From Rubripirellula lacrimiformis (lineage in GTDB: Bacteria; Planctomycetota; Planctomycetia; Pirellulales; Pirellulaceae): DNA of 64,000 nt. The position numbers and the translations under genes are program-made. How positions within the stretch are numbered: position 1 is the first letter of the stretch; each line of letters starts with the position of its first letter. Below are positions 1-7,735 of the stretch, piece after piece. The notes beneath the pieces were generated by a model. It saw only the letters and a list, made by a program, of their open reading frames with translations, did not search any database and was not told the origin of the DNA. The stretch covers positions 2,542,001 through 2,606,000 of the forward strand of contig NZ_CP036525.1 of assembly GCF_007741535.1 (NCBI RefSeq), in the 5' to 3' direction.

Positions 1-221
1 ATCGCGTCTTTGGTGGATTCGACGAGCAATGATTGACTACTCCAAACCCATAGAATTGCGACCTGCATCAAGTGAGTCGGCACCCAATTGGCATTGCCGT
101 GAACACGAACCTTTGCGAATAATTGGTCGTTGGCGATCCAGCGAATCGCTTTGGCCAGCTGTTCACCTTGAGTCATTGATTGCTTCTGTTTCGAAGCAGC
201 ATCCTTGCCACTGTTACTCAT
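1..221 (-). CDS. IS4-family transposase, N-terminal fragment (partial at window start)
   Basis: The first 73 codons of a DDE transposase are present. They begin at an ATG that follows GGAG with a 7-base spacer and match the N-termini of the complete copies at 5516, 45405, 47000 and 48604. None of the catalytic residues lie in this part. It is open to the window edge, so it cannot be judged intact or broken. Confidence 0.92.
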   Translation of the reverse strand, partial: MSNSGKDAASKQKQSMTQGEQLAKAIRWIANDQLFAKVRVHGNANWVPTHLMQVAILWVWSSQSLLVESTKDA

Positions 222-297
222 AGCCAGGCTCCTTTTCTTTCGACGATGTAGTCGAGGATTTTGGGGGGAGCCTGGCTTATTTCATTTATGGCCCTCC
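222..297 (-). promoter_or_regulatory. IS leader: two-codon ORF and RBS-hiding hairpin (copy 1)
   Basis: Same leader as described for copy 3 (45329-45404). The 11-bp arms are at 222-232 and 267-277, and the upstream ribosome site (GGAGGG on the minus strand) is at 292-297. Confidence 0.7.
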
Positions 298-348
298 AAA
301 AGCTATCCTGGTTACCTAATTCACTCGAAAAATTTCCTTAACGGCGTT

Positions 349-674
349 GCCCCTCACCCCGGCCCTCTCCCCCAGATCCCCATCGAAGCTCCACTTCGAT
401 GGGATCCGGGGGAGAGGGGGCAAGCAGATGGTGGGCGAGAGAGTAACTGAACGACCGCAGTCGACTCTTTTTGGCCCCCTCACCCCTGCCCTCTCCCCCA
501 GATCCCTATCGAAGCTCCACTTCGATGAGATCCGGGGGAGAGGGGGCAAGCAGATGGTGGGCGAGAGAGTAACTGAACGACCGCAGTCGACTCTTTTTGG
601 CCCCCTCTCCCCCGCGTTGAATGCGAGTTCTGCTCGCTTTCGGCGTGGGGGAGAGGGTTGGGGTGAGGGGGGGG
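349..674. repeat. Palindromic repeat array 1 (A-A-B)
   Basis: There are two type A units (349-421 and 473-546) and one type B unit (599-674). Both types share an outer stem, CCCTCTCCCCC pairing with GGGGGAGAGGG. The inner stems differ: CATCGAAG/CTTCGATG in A, and a related GCGAG/CTCGC stem in B. A units carry an extra left arm (CCCCTCACCCC) and the B unit an extra right arm (GGTTGGGGTGAGGGG), so the whole array has inverted ends. The 54-bp segment between units (421-474 and 547-600) is duplicated exactly, giving a 126-bp tandem period. No protein-coding gene lies here. Confidence 0.85.
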
Positions 675-989
675 CGCTGTACCAACGAAAACAGGCGAGT
701 AGCCTGAGTGGTTACTCGCCTGCGGAAAATTCCGACGTGCAAATGAACTTCGTCGGGAACCCAACGGTAGGTTGAATAATGGGCCGCTCGGTTCGAAGTG
801 ATGTTGCTTTCAATCAGCAACGAACGTGCCAAGCGTACAGTGCTTTGCGGTTTTTACGCATCTACCGTTTTTAACGATTGCGCTCACTAATCTCGGCTCA
901 CTGCATCGCTCATGGAGGCGTCGCAAACTGAGAGACGCCCTGCGCATTTTGAGACTACGTTGCGACGGAACGTACTCGGGGGCATGTGA
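675..989. other. Intergenic stretch with a 10-bp stem-loop at 692-722
   Basis: The only structure I see is a perfect 10-bp inverted repeat (CAGGCGAGTA at 692-701, TACTCGCCTG at 713-722) with an 11-base loop. It has no U-tract, so I do not call it an intrinsic terminator. The rest of the stretch shows no convincing gene. Confidence 0.5.
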
Positions 990-1226
990 TCAGTGGGACC
1001 AATCCAGTCCGGTTAGCTTCATCAGGCGTTCTTCGAAGTTGCCGATCAAGCCGCCGACTAGCATCCAGTGTCCACGGCAGCGGAGTTCGATCTCGCCGTA
1101 CTTGTTGATTCGCAAGATCGAATCGCCACAGACTCCGGCGTCGTGAAGCTCTTTGAAGTCTATTTCACCTTCATTTACCACGTCCAGCAGCGTTTTGCCG
1201 GTCAGTTCAATGAACGTTTGTTTCAT
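990..1226 (-). CDS. Small conserved-looking hypothetical protein (78 aa)
   Basis: I do not recognise a named family. The product is a compact, soluble-looking 78-residue protein starting MKQTFIELTGKTLLD, with balanced charge, one cysteine (GVCGDS) and a C-terminal GGLIGNFEERLMKL segment. There is no signal peptide or membrane helix. The frame stays open upstream to 1400, but that extension is proline/arginine-rich, unlike a real N-terminus, so I start at the ATG at 1226. No good Shine-Dalgarno site precedes it. It stands alone between palindromic array 1 and the lipoprotein gene at 1465. Amino-acid composition supports a real gene; the function is unknown. Confidence 0.6.
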   Translation of the reverse strand: MKQTFIELTGKTLLDVVNEGEIDFKELHDAGVCGDSILRINKYGEIELRCRGHWMLVGGLIGNFEERLMKLTGLDWSH

Positions 1227-1464
1227 CGGAGGCGCTCGCGAAATACGATCGATTGGTGGCTCGATCCCTGAGCAAACGGAACATCCCGATTGTAATTGGC
1301 GGATTCCGAAAGCGAGCCTCGAAAATCGATCATCCATGGGACGGGTTCCCGTGAGTCCAAGCCGCTCGGGGCCCACGTCCGCCCCCAGATATCCCGCCAA
1401 TCACGCCGCTGGACTGGCTGCATCCGGCTGTTGAACGTCTGGCGACGTTTCCCCCTTGGGGGTG

Positions 1465-3237
1465 CTATTTCAACAGTCCCTGGACCGTTGGTCCCGTCAC
1501 TCGGCCGGTAAAGTCCAATGCCGCCACTCGTCCGTCCTGGTCCAGGATCACCACGAACGGCATCGACACCAAACCGAACTGTGCCGCCACTGGATTGGCC
1601 ACTCGCTGAGTCGCCGACGATTCGGCTCGGTAACTTGGGAAATCGATCGACGATTCGGCGATGAACTCTTTCAACGGTGCTCCCGCCGCGTCCAGGTTCA
1701 TGCCCACGATCGCAACGTCGCTGGGGTACTGGGCCGCAATTTCGGACAGCATCGGAACGATCTGCAGCGACTCGGGAAAGCTGGTGGCCCAGAACGGCAT
1801 CAGCACGATCTTGCCGCGGTAATCGGAAATCGCCAGTGGCGAATCGCCGACCGTGGGCAGCGCCGGATCAAAGATTCGTCCGACGACGTTTTTGCGAGCC
1901 TGCTTGGCACTGACCGCCAACTCGACCTCGCGGCCTGTCGCGGATTCAGGATCGGCGAACCGCCGACGCAGCACTTCATAGGTCGTGTCGACCAGTGCGG
2001 CCAAGTCCGAACCGCCAGGCTCGGCGATCGGCTCAGCCCCTTCGAACTCGAGTGCTGCCCCTGCCAAATACTGGACCGTCTGCAGATCAGCCGACTCATC
2101 GATCAGCGTTTCGACGGATTCTTTCCAAGCGTCGGCCGAAACTGACTGGCCAGCCAGAACTTGTTCTCGCAAAGTATCGATGTCATCGAACAGAACGTTG
2201 CCCGCCAACTGGGCAGCCATCTGAGCGATCGACACATCGGGGGAATCGGCGAACAGATCGATGATCGCATCGCGAACCCGCTTGGCTTCCAGGTCGTGAC
2301 CATAGCTAGCCAGTTTGTCACGGGCCTCGCCCATCACCATCATCGCCGGCACGTCATCGGCCGCCGACGTCGACGCCAACGTGTCGACATAGTCCACGAT
2401 TTGGGCAGCCGCGTCGGGGCTTCCGTTCTGCAGTCGCTCGATCGCGAACCCGATCAACACCAACCGGCTATCGGAAACCAGGCGGGGATCATTCGAGGTT
2501 AGATTCTGTTCGGCCAGTGTCTCCAGTTGCTCGGCCGACTTCAGATCGCCCAGAGCGGCTAGGTGCGACAGAGCCTGCAGTTGGCCACGGCTACCCTCCG
2601 ACTTCATCGCTTCGGACACTGATTCGCCGGTCGCCAATCGGCGTGACGCTTCAAGCTTCATCCGCACGATCCGAAGCAACATCTCACGCGCCTCTGCGGG
2701 GTCCGTGATCCCCGACTGACCCGAGACGATCGTTTGCATGTCATGGTCGGCTCCGGCCAGGAACTCCACCAATTTTTCAGGCGACAAGTCGGCCTTCAAA
2801 TCACGCTGAGGCATGCGGCGATCGGAGCCCGGGTCACTGTCGTCCAGCGTCATCGGAATGCCGCCCACCGCAGCGATCGGTTCCGCAGGCGGCTGACGAA
2901 GCAGCTCCATCGGCCGGTCAACCGGCGAATCCGACGCGGCCAGGTCTGCACTTGTCGGATCACGAACCACCGGCGCTCGACCAGGATCGGAGGGCATCGA
3001 TTCGGGGCCTTCCGAAATCCGAGGAACCGCCGGCAGCATCTGGCCATCGGCGCCCAGATCAGCAGCAGTCCCAGCCAACGAATCGCCCGCGCCCGACTTG
3101 GGCGTGGCTGCATCCGTCGACGGCTCGGAAGCCGCATACGAGTCCGCCCCCGCCTCCGGTTGGGAAGTTGACGACGAACAACCACCAGCCGCCAAAGCGA
3201 CCAACGACAAAGTCAGGCCACTGATCCACTTTTCCAT
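1465..3237 (-). CDS. Predicted lipoprotein with C-terminal TlpA-like thioredoxin fold lacking the CXXC motif
   Basis: This 590-residue protein has a signal sequence ending in a weak lipobox (LAAGGC, Cys20), which would anchor it to a membrane. A Ser/Asp/Pro-rich linker (to about 150) and an alpha-helical middle (about 150-440) follow. The last ~140 residues read as a TlpA/AhpC-type fold: GKIVLMPFWATSFPES, then VAIVGMNLDAAG, then the cis-Pro loop region SMPFVVILDQDGR. The usual WCxxC is replaced by SFPES, and the lipobox cysteine is the only cysteine I find, so thiol-disulfide exchange is not possible at this site. It may be a binding or structural derivative. The next gene upstream (3644-5014) has a canonical WCTPC domain. 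An array of palindromic repeats separates the two genes. Confidence 0.8.
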   Translation of the reverse strand: MEKWISGLTLSLVALAAGGCSSSTSQPEAGADSYAASEPSTDAATPKSGAGDSLAGTAADLGADGQMLPAVPRISEGPESMPSDPGRAPVVRDPTSADLAASDSPVDRPMELLRQPPAEPIAAVGGIPMTLDDSDPGSDRRMPQRDLKADLSPEKLVEFLAGADHDMQTIVSGQSGITDPAEAREMLLRIVRMKLEASRRLATGESVSEAMKSEGSRGQLQALSHLAALGDLKSAEQLETLAEQNLTSNDPRLVSDSRLVLIGFAIERLQNGSPDAAAQIVDYVDTLASTSAADDVPAMMVMGEARDKLASYGHDLEAKRVRDAIIDLFADSPDVSIAQMAAQLAGNVLFDDIDTLREQVLAGQSVSADAWKESVETLIDESADLQTVQYLAGAALEFEGAEPIAEPGGSDLAALVDTTYEVLRRRFADPESATGREVELAVSAKQARKNVVGRIFDPALPTVGDSPLAISDYRGKIVLMPFWATSFPESLQIVPMLSEIAAQYPSDVAIVGMNLDAAGAPLKEFIAESSIDFPSYRAESSATQRVANPVAAQFGLVSMPFVVILDQDGRVAALDFTGRVTGPTVQGLLK

Positions 3238-3348
3238 TACCCAAGTCCCGTCAACGCAAGAACCAATTCAATCAAACCCCAATCATATCGCAGTCCGAAT
3301 CGGCAGATAGGGAAGCGGAAAGATTGCGAGTAGGTAACTGAGAACCGC

Positions 3349-3553
3349 GGGCCCCCTCACCCCATCCCTCTCCCCCAGATCCCCATCGAAGCTCCACTTC
3401 GGTTGGGATCCGGGGGAGAGGGGGCAAAGGACGGTGGACCAAGGGAGCAATCGAGGGATCCACTGAACAACCGCAGTCCCAATTTTCTGGCCCCCTCTCC
3501 CCCGCGGTGAATGCGAGTTTTGCTCGCGTTTGGCGTGGGGGAGAGAGGGGGCG
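3349..3553. repeat. Palindromic repeat array 2 (A-B)
   Basis: One type A unit (3349-3425) and one type B unit (3489-3553) are separated by a ~63-bp segment containing GAACAACCGCAGTC, related to the short inter-unit segments of arrays 1 and 4. The A inner stem is imperfect (CATCGAAG against CTTCGGTTG). The B unit lacks the GGTTGGGGTGAGGGG right arm and ends in GAGAGAGGGGGCGCG. The array lies in the 406-bp gap between the two TlpA-like genes, and no gene is seen in that gap. Confidence 0.82.
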
Positions 3554-3643
3554 CGGGCTTGTGCTGCGTCTGGTTGGTGTGCCTTTCTGTCCTCTGCCGT
3601 GCCATCGATCTGCGGGAAGGCTTGCTTCGCGATCTTGCGACTG

Positions 3644-5014
3644 CTATTTCTCGTTGCTCGAATCGGCTTCGTTGGGGTTCGTCGCTGATCCGAGTTTGCC
3701 GCCGATGCTTAGCACTTCCAGTTCATCGGTCAGACGCGTTTCCAAATCCGCGTCACCGTCGAATCCGACGTGGACCGCTTCGATGATTCCGTCTTTGCCA
3801 ATCAGGATCGTTTGCGGGATGGCGTCGACGACAAATCCGTCGGCGATCTTTCCTTCGGGGTCTAGAACGACGTTCAGTTTCAATTTCTGTTCCTTCAGAA
3901 ACTCGATCACTTCTTCACGTTCTTGGCCGGTGTTGACCGCCACCATCACCACACCTTGGTCGGCAAACCGGTCGGTCACTTTTTTGATCACTGGCATGGC
4001 GGCCACGCAGGGTGTGCACCAGGTGGCCCAGAAGTCTAGGACGATCACACGACCTTTCAGACTCTGCGAATTGAAGTTTTTGCCTTCGCTGGTGATCGCT
4101 AGGAACCTGGGAGCGGTCTGCCCTAGCAACGGATGTTCTTTGGTGGCCCCTGCGATCGATTGGAAATAGTCGTCCAACGATTCGTACTGTGTCGCATCGT
4201 CGGCGGGGGTGAACGCAAACAGGGCGGCGTCGACGTCGCCAGACATTCGCCATGTCAAAAAGTCGTATCGCACTTGATACGAAAAGCCATCGGGGACATG
4301 CACCTGGTCCGACGCGATCAGCATCGGTGTCATGTCGATCAGCATGCGTAACGGACGCGGTGATTCTTCGTCGGTGACCCACAGTTCCCAAGTGACTCCG
4401 TCGGACTGTTCCCCGCGAACATGAACCGCGGGCACTTTGCCGCGAAACGGATTGCGGTCAATCAAGTCCAACGATTTCATGCCGGCGACCAGCGAAATGG
4501 TGGGATCGGCACCTGCCATCGTCAGTGACAAAAGCGGTTCCGGATACGGACCCATCGGAATCGGCAGATTGGTGATGGCGTCTTGGATCGAGATGACTTC
4601 GGGCATCCGAAAGTAGGCGTCGGGAGCCATCGCCGCGATAAAACTCTCGCCGTCACAATAGACTCGCGTGCGTTGTTCGGGCTGCTTCAAATAGACGGTG
4701 AACTGGTTCGGCACTCGCGATGCGATTTGAAACGTCGATGTCTCGCTGTTGACGGTTTCGCCGTTCAAGACCGAATCAGCCAGCATTTCGACGGTCGCGC
4801 GAGAAACGTCTGCTTTGGAAATCGATTCGAACAGTGGTTGCAGCACGGACTTCAAATCGCCCGACAACGACACTTCTGTTAGCCCGTCCCCGGTCGCTAC
4901 GTCGCCCTGAACTTGATCCGGTACGGCGGCAGACGTTTCCTCTTGGCCGACTGCGGGACGGATGCTCCAGCAGAGGGCAAGCGATAGAACAGCGATCGTG
5001 AATCGGTACGACAT
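3644..5014 (-). CDS. Secreted TlpA-family thiol-disulfide oxidoreductase with N-terminal DUF2092-like domain
   Basis: A signal peptide (SYRFTIAVLSLALCW to AVGQ, residues 1-24) is followed by a ~270-residue domain resembling DUF2092-type periplasmic proteins, with a LolA-like pattern (YLKQPEQRTRVYCDGES, then YFRMPEVISIQDAI). A C-terminal TlpA thioredoxin domain starts near residue 295 and carries the redox motif DFWATWCTPC and the cis-proline AIPQTILIGKDG. It would act outside the cytoplasmic membrane on disulfides or cytochrome/thiol substrates; the partner is unknown. The frame extends to a TTG at 5068, but the ATG at 5014 puts the signal peptide at the N-terminus and is preferred, although no strong Shine-Dalgarno precedes it. 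Confidence 0.85.
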   Translation of the reverse strand: MSYRFTIAVLSLALCWSIRPAVGQEETSAAVPDQVQGDVATGDGLTEVSLSGDLKSVLQPLFESISKADVSRATVEMLADSVLNGETVNSETSTFQIASRVPNQFTVYLKQPEQRTRVYCDGESFIAAMAPDAYFRMPEVISIQDAITNLPIPMGPYPEPLLSLTMAGADPTISLVAGMKSLDLIDRNPFRGKVPAVHVRGEQSDGVTWELWVTDEESPRPLRMLIDMTPMLIASDQVHVPDGFSYQVRYDFLTWRMSGDVDAALFAFTPADDATQYESLDDYFQSIAGATKEHPLLGQTAPRFLAITSEGKNFNSQSLKGRVIVLDFWATWCTPCVAAMPVIKKVTDRFADQGVVMVAVNTGQEREEVIEFLKEQKLKLNVVLDPEGKIADGFVVDAIPQTILIGKDGIIEAVHVGFDGDADLETRLTDELEVLSIGGKLGSATNPNEADSSNEK

Positions 5015-5246
5015 GAGATTAGACGAATCCGTACGAGATGGATCGAGTTTCGATGAGTCTGACAGCAATGCGCAGCGTTACAGATCGTTGAATCGTACCG
5101 CGAGGTCAAAAAGGGGTGTTTGGTGCCAGGATGAAAAGGAGCGGTGAATTCCCCCCGAAAGAACCGCAATGCCATGATAAGAATTCGAGTCGGTCGTGGC
5201 TACAGTTGGCTGGTGGAGGCGCGAAGGGAGTTGCTGGATTTGGGGG

Positions 5247-5495
5247 TGCCCCCCCTCACCCCAGCCCTCTCCCCCGGATCTCCATCGAAGCGTTACTTCG
5301 ATGGGGATTCGGGGGAGAGGGGGGCAAAGGGAAGAGCGATTGCAAATTGCAAATTGAACAATGCAAATTGGTTATTGGGGGAATGGTTGGTGATTTTCTG
5401 TGTACCGCCAATTTGTAATTCTGGCCCCCTCTCCCCCGCGTTGAATGCGAGTTTTGCTCGCATTTGGCGTGGGGGAGAGGGTTGGGGTGAGGGGC
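5247..5495. repeat. Palindromic repeat array 3 (A-B, interrupted by IS copy 2)
   Basis: One A unit (5247-5324) and one B unit (5423-5495) are separated by an ~88-bp AT-richer segment with GCAAATTG repeats and an inverted CAATTTG near its end. The B right arm GGTTGGGGTGAGGGGC runs directly into the IS terminal repeat at 5496. Array 4 starts on the other side of the IS, so arrays 3 and 4 were one array before the insertion. Confidence 0.85.
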
Positions 5496-5515
5496 AACGC
5501 CGTTAAGGAAATTTT

Positions 5516-6970
5516 TCATGCTGCATTTGAGAGGTCCAGTGTAGCTTTGGCAAGCTTCTGTTGCTCTGCGGTGGCGAGTTCAATTGTGGGTGGGCCGGTC
5601 CGGGGTTCCTCTTTTCGGCGTGGGTAGTTGCGACTTTTCTTTTTACTTGCGCGGTCGTATGTATCCGTCAACGCACCGGCCAAGAGACTCCGAAGCGATT
5701 CGCCCCGCGCGGGTATCTCGTTGGGGCAGTGCAGGATGTTTTGCAATATTCGTAACACCATCGCGACGCTCGTTTGAGCCGCCGGTTCGATCCGATCGAT
5801 TTGTTCGCGAAGCGCCAGTAACTGCGCCATCCAAAGACCGACAAGCGACCAGGTTAACTCGTGCTCGACGACATCCGGCGTTCGCCCGAGCAGTTTCGAA
5901 CGACCGTAAGTTTGCTTTAAGGATCGGAATTGCACTTCGATTCCCCAGCGTTTTCGATAAATTTCCCCAGCACGCGAATCACTTAACTTGCGTGAGTTCA
6001 ATTCGTTGGTGACGAGATAGACTTCGCCACGTCCGTCGTGAAAGCGAAGTAGCCGAAGGACCAACGGCGGCTGCTTGCGTTGCTGTTTTTCTTTCGGCCA
6101 GCAGTACACGATGCCATCACGTTCGCGAACCCGTCCAAGTTGCTTCAGGAAGCGACAATTGCTTCCGACACGCGTCAGGAAGTGATGGCCGTGGCTGTCG
6201 ATCGCGTTCCAAAAGTCGTAGCCGACGAAACCAGCATCACCGCAGATGAGCGTGTTTTTCGGTAGGTCTAAAGCATTCAGCATTTCCAACAGATGGGCTC
6301 GTTCGCTGGAATAACTCGGTCCGATTTTCCATGCCCATGGCAATCGCTGTCCGACATGCCACAGTAGCGTAAGCCAGACTTGAGGACCGACGGGCTGCGG
6401 ATTGTAGTTCTTCTTTTTGCTCACCGGTTTTCGTTTGTTGGCGTGTCGACCACGCTTGTTCTTCTTGTTCTTCTTGTTCTTCTTGTTCTTCTTCGATCCC
6501 CTTTTGTTCTTTGGCTTGCAGAACCGCTTCTCGTTGGCCAGGGTTCGGCAAGCATCCAAGCGGGAACCGTCGACGGCCAACACCAACCAAATCCCGATGC
6601 GAAAACTTGCTTGATCTGTCTTCTCCATCAAATGATGCATTCGTTGGACCAGTGGCGGAAGGATTTGCTCGGTGTACTTCTGCAGTGCAGTGATCAGCGT
6701 CTGATACGAATGAATCCCGGTCGTACCGAATAAGCTCTCGACACTTTTGATCGCGTCTTTGGTGGATTCGACGAGCAATGATTGACTACTCCAAACCCAT
6801 AGAATTGCGACCTGCATCAAGTGAGTCGGCACCCAATTGGCATTGCCGTGAACACGAACCTTTGCGAATAATTGGTCGTTGGCGATCCAGCGAATCGCTT
6901 TGGCCAGCTGTTCACCTTGAGTCATTGATTGCTTCTGTTTCGAAGCAGCATCCTTGCCACTGTTACTCAT
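5516..6970 (-). CDS. IS4-family transposase (484 aa)
   Basis: This DDE transposase would cut and rejoin the IS ends. The catalytic aspartates read as AVDGSRLDA (about residue 133) and CGDAGFVGYDFW (about 245). The glutamate sits in YRKRWGIEVQFRSLK, which matches the Y-(2)-R-(3)-E-(6)-K signature of the IS4 family exactly. Between the two aspartates is a lysine/asparagine tract made of K-N-K triplets; this copy has two more triplets than copy 3. The stop codon lies inside the terminal inverted repeat. The gene appears intact. Confidence 0.95.
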   Translation of the reverse strand: MSNSGKDAASKQKQSMTQGEQLAKAIRWIANDQLFAKVRVHGNANWVPTHLMQVAILWVWSSQSLLVESTKDAIKSVESLFGTTGIHSYQTLITALQKYTEQILPPLVQRMHHLMEKTDQASFRIGIWLVLAVDGSRLDACRTLANEKRFCKPKNKRGSKKNKKNKKNKKNKRGRHANKRKPVSKKKNYNPQPVGPQVWLTLLWHVGQRLPWAWKIGPSYSSERAHLLEMLNALDLPKNTLICGDAGFVGYDFWNAIDSHGHHFLTRVGSNCRFLKQLGRVRERDGIVYCWPKEKQQRKQPPLVLRLLRFHDGRGEVYLVTNELNSRKLSDSRAGEIYRKRWGIEVQFRSLKQTYGRSKLLGRTPDVVEHELTWSLVGLWMAQLLALREQIDRIEPAAQTSVAMVLRILQNILHCPNEIPARGESLRSLLAGALTDTYDRASKKKSRNYPRRKEEPRTGPPTIELATAEQQKLAKATLDLSNAA

Positions 6971-7046
6971 AGCCAGGCTCCTTTTCTTTCGACGGTGTAG
7001 TCGAGGATTTTGGGGGGAGCCTGGCTTATTTCATTTATGGCCCTCC
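6971..7046 (-). promoter_or_regulatory. IS leader: two-codon ORF and RBS-hiding hairpin (copy 2)
   Basis: Same leader as described for copy 3 (45329-45404). The stem arms are at 6971-6981 and 7016-7026, and the upstream GGAGGG is at 7041-7046 (minus strand). The loop variant is the same as in copy 3. Confidence 0.7.
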
Positions 7047-7097
7047 AAAAGCTATCCTGGTTACCTAATTCACTCGAAAAATTTCCTTAACGGCGTT

Positions 7098-7701
7098 GGG
7101 TGAGGGGGCGCGGGGAAGAACGATTGCAAATTGCAAATGGAACAATGCAAATTGGATATTGGGGCATGGTTGGTGGCTTTCTGCGTGCCGCCAATTTGCA
7201 ATTTTGGGCCCCCCTCACCCCATCCCTCTCCCCCAGATCCGCATCGAAGCATTACTTCGATGGAGATCCGGGGGAGAGGGGGCAAAGGGAAGAGCGATTG
7301 CAAATTGAACAATGCAAATTTGTTATTGGGGGAATGGTTGGTGGTTTTATGTGTACCGCCAATTTGCAATTCTGGCCCCCTCACCCCATCCCTCTCCCCC
7401 GGATCCGCATCGAAGCATTACTTCGATGGAGATCCGGGGGAGAGGGGGCAAAGGAAGGCGGATCGAGGGAGCGACGGGACAATCGCAGTCCAACCTTCTG
7501 GCCCCCTCACGCCGGCCCTCTCCCGCAGATCCGCGTCGAAGCTTCACTTCGACTGAGATCCGGGGGAGAGGGGGCGCAGGAAGGCGAAGCGAGGTACTGA
7601 CTGAACGACCGCAGCTCCGAACTTCTTGCCCCCTCTCCCCCGCGGTGAATGCGAGTTTTACTCGCGTTTGGCGTGGGGGAGAGGGTTGGGGTGAGGGGGC
7701 C
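7098..7701. repeat. Palindromic repeat array 4 (A-A-A-B)
   Basis: The stretch begins with the arm remnant beyond IS copy 2. It has A units at 7208-7283, 7374-7449 and 7500-7575 and a B unit at 7628-7701. The first two gaps (7120-7207 and 7296-7373) are the ~88-bp GCAAATTG-type segment. The last two are the ~52-bp CCGCAGTC-type segment. The B unit ends 34 bp past the stop of the dehydrogenase gene and could fold in its 3' transcript. No gene is seen here. Confidence 0.85.
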
Positions 7702-7735
7702 AATGGAGACTCCGCAGCGCTGCGGTTTGGCGTCT

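Larger units (their letters stand above)
1..348 (-). mobile_element. IS4-family insertion sequence, copy 1 (cut by the window edge)
   Basis: This is the 5' part of an IS nearly identical to the four complete copies in this window. Only the transposase N-terminus, its leader and one terminal inverted repeat (327-348) are present; the rest lies before position 1. The repeat abuts GCCCCTCACCC of the palindromic array that starts at 349, so the element is inserted in the outer arm of that array. The leader loop variant (a G-to-A change also seen in copies 4 and 5) separates it from copies 2 and 3. Confidence 0.93.
5496..7097 (-). mobile_element. IS4-family insertion sequence, copy 2 (complete, 1602 bp)
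   Basis: The ends carry 22-bp perfect terminal inverted repeats (5496-5517 and 7076-7097) starting AACGCCGTTAAGGAAATT. The element is flanked by a 10-bp direct repeat, GGGTGAGGGG (5485-5494 and 7098-7107), which fits the 10-12 bp duplications known for several IS4 subgroups. It is a clean insertion into the right arm of a type B palindromic unit and carries one transposase gene. Confidence 0.95.

Noticed and set aside
347-775. Open frame of 142 codons through palindromic array 1 (peptide words like LTPALSPRS and RGRGG recur)
   Set aside because: It is translation of the palindromes. The same peptide words appear in several frames at every array, which marks non-coding repeats often mis-annotated as proteins.
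990-1400. Longer 136-residue version of the small gene
   Set aside because: The extra N-terminal part is rich in Pro, Arg and Gly and looks like non-coding translation; the conserved-looking part starts at 1226.
349-7701. CRISPR-like layout of repeats and spacers
   Set aside because: Units are ~55-75 bp perfect hairpins and the spacers repeat each other (two families), so they are not unique spacers; no cas gene is in the window.
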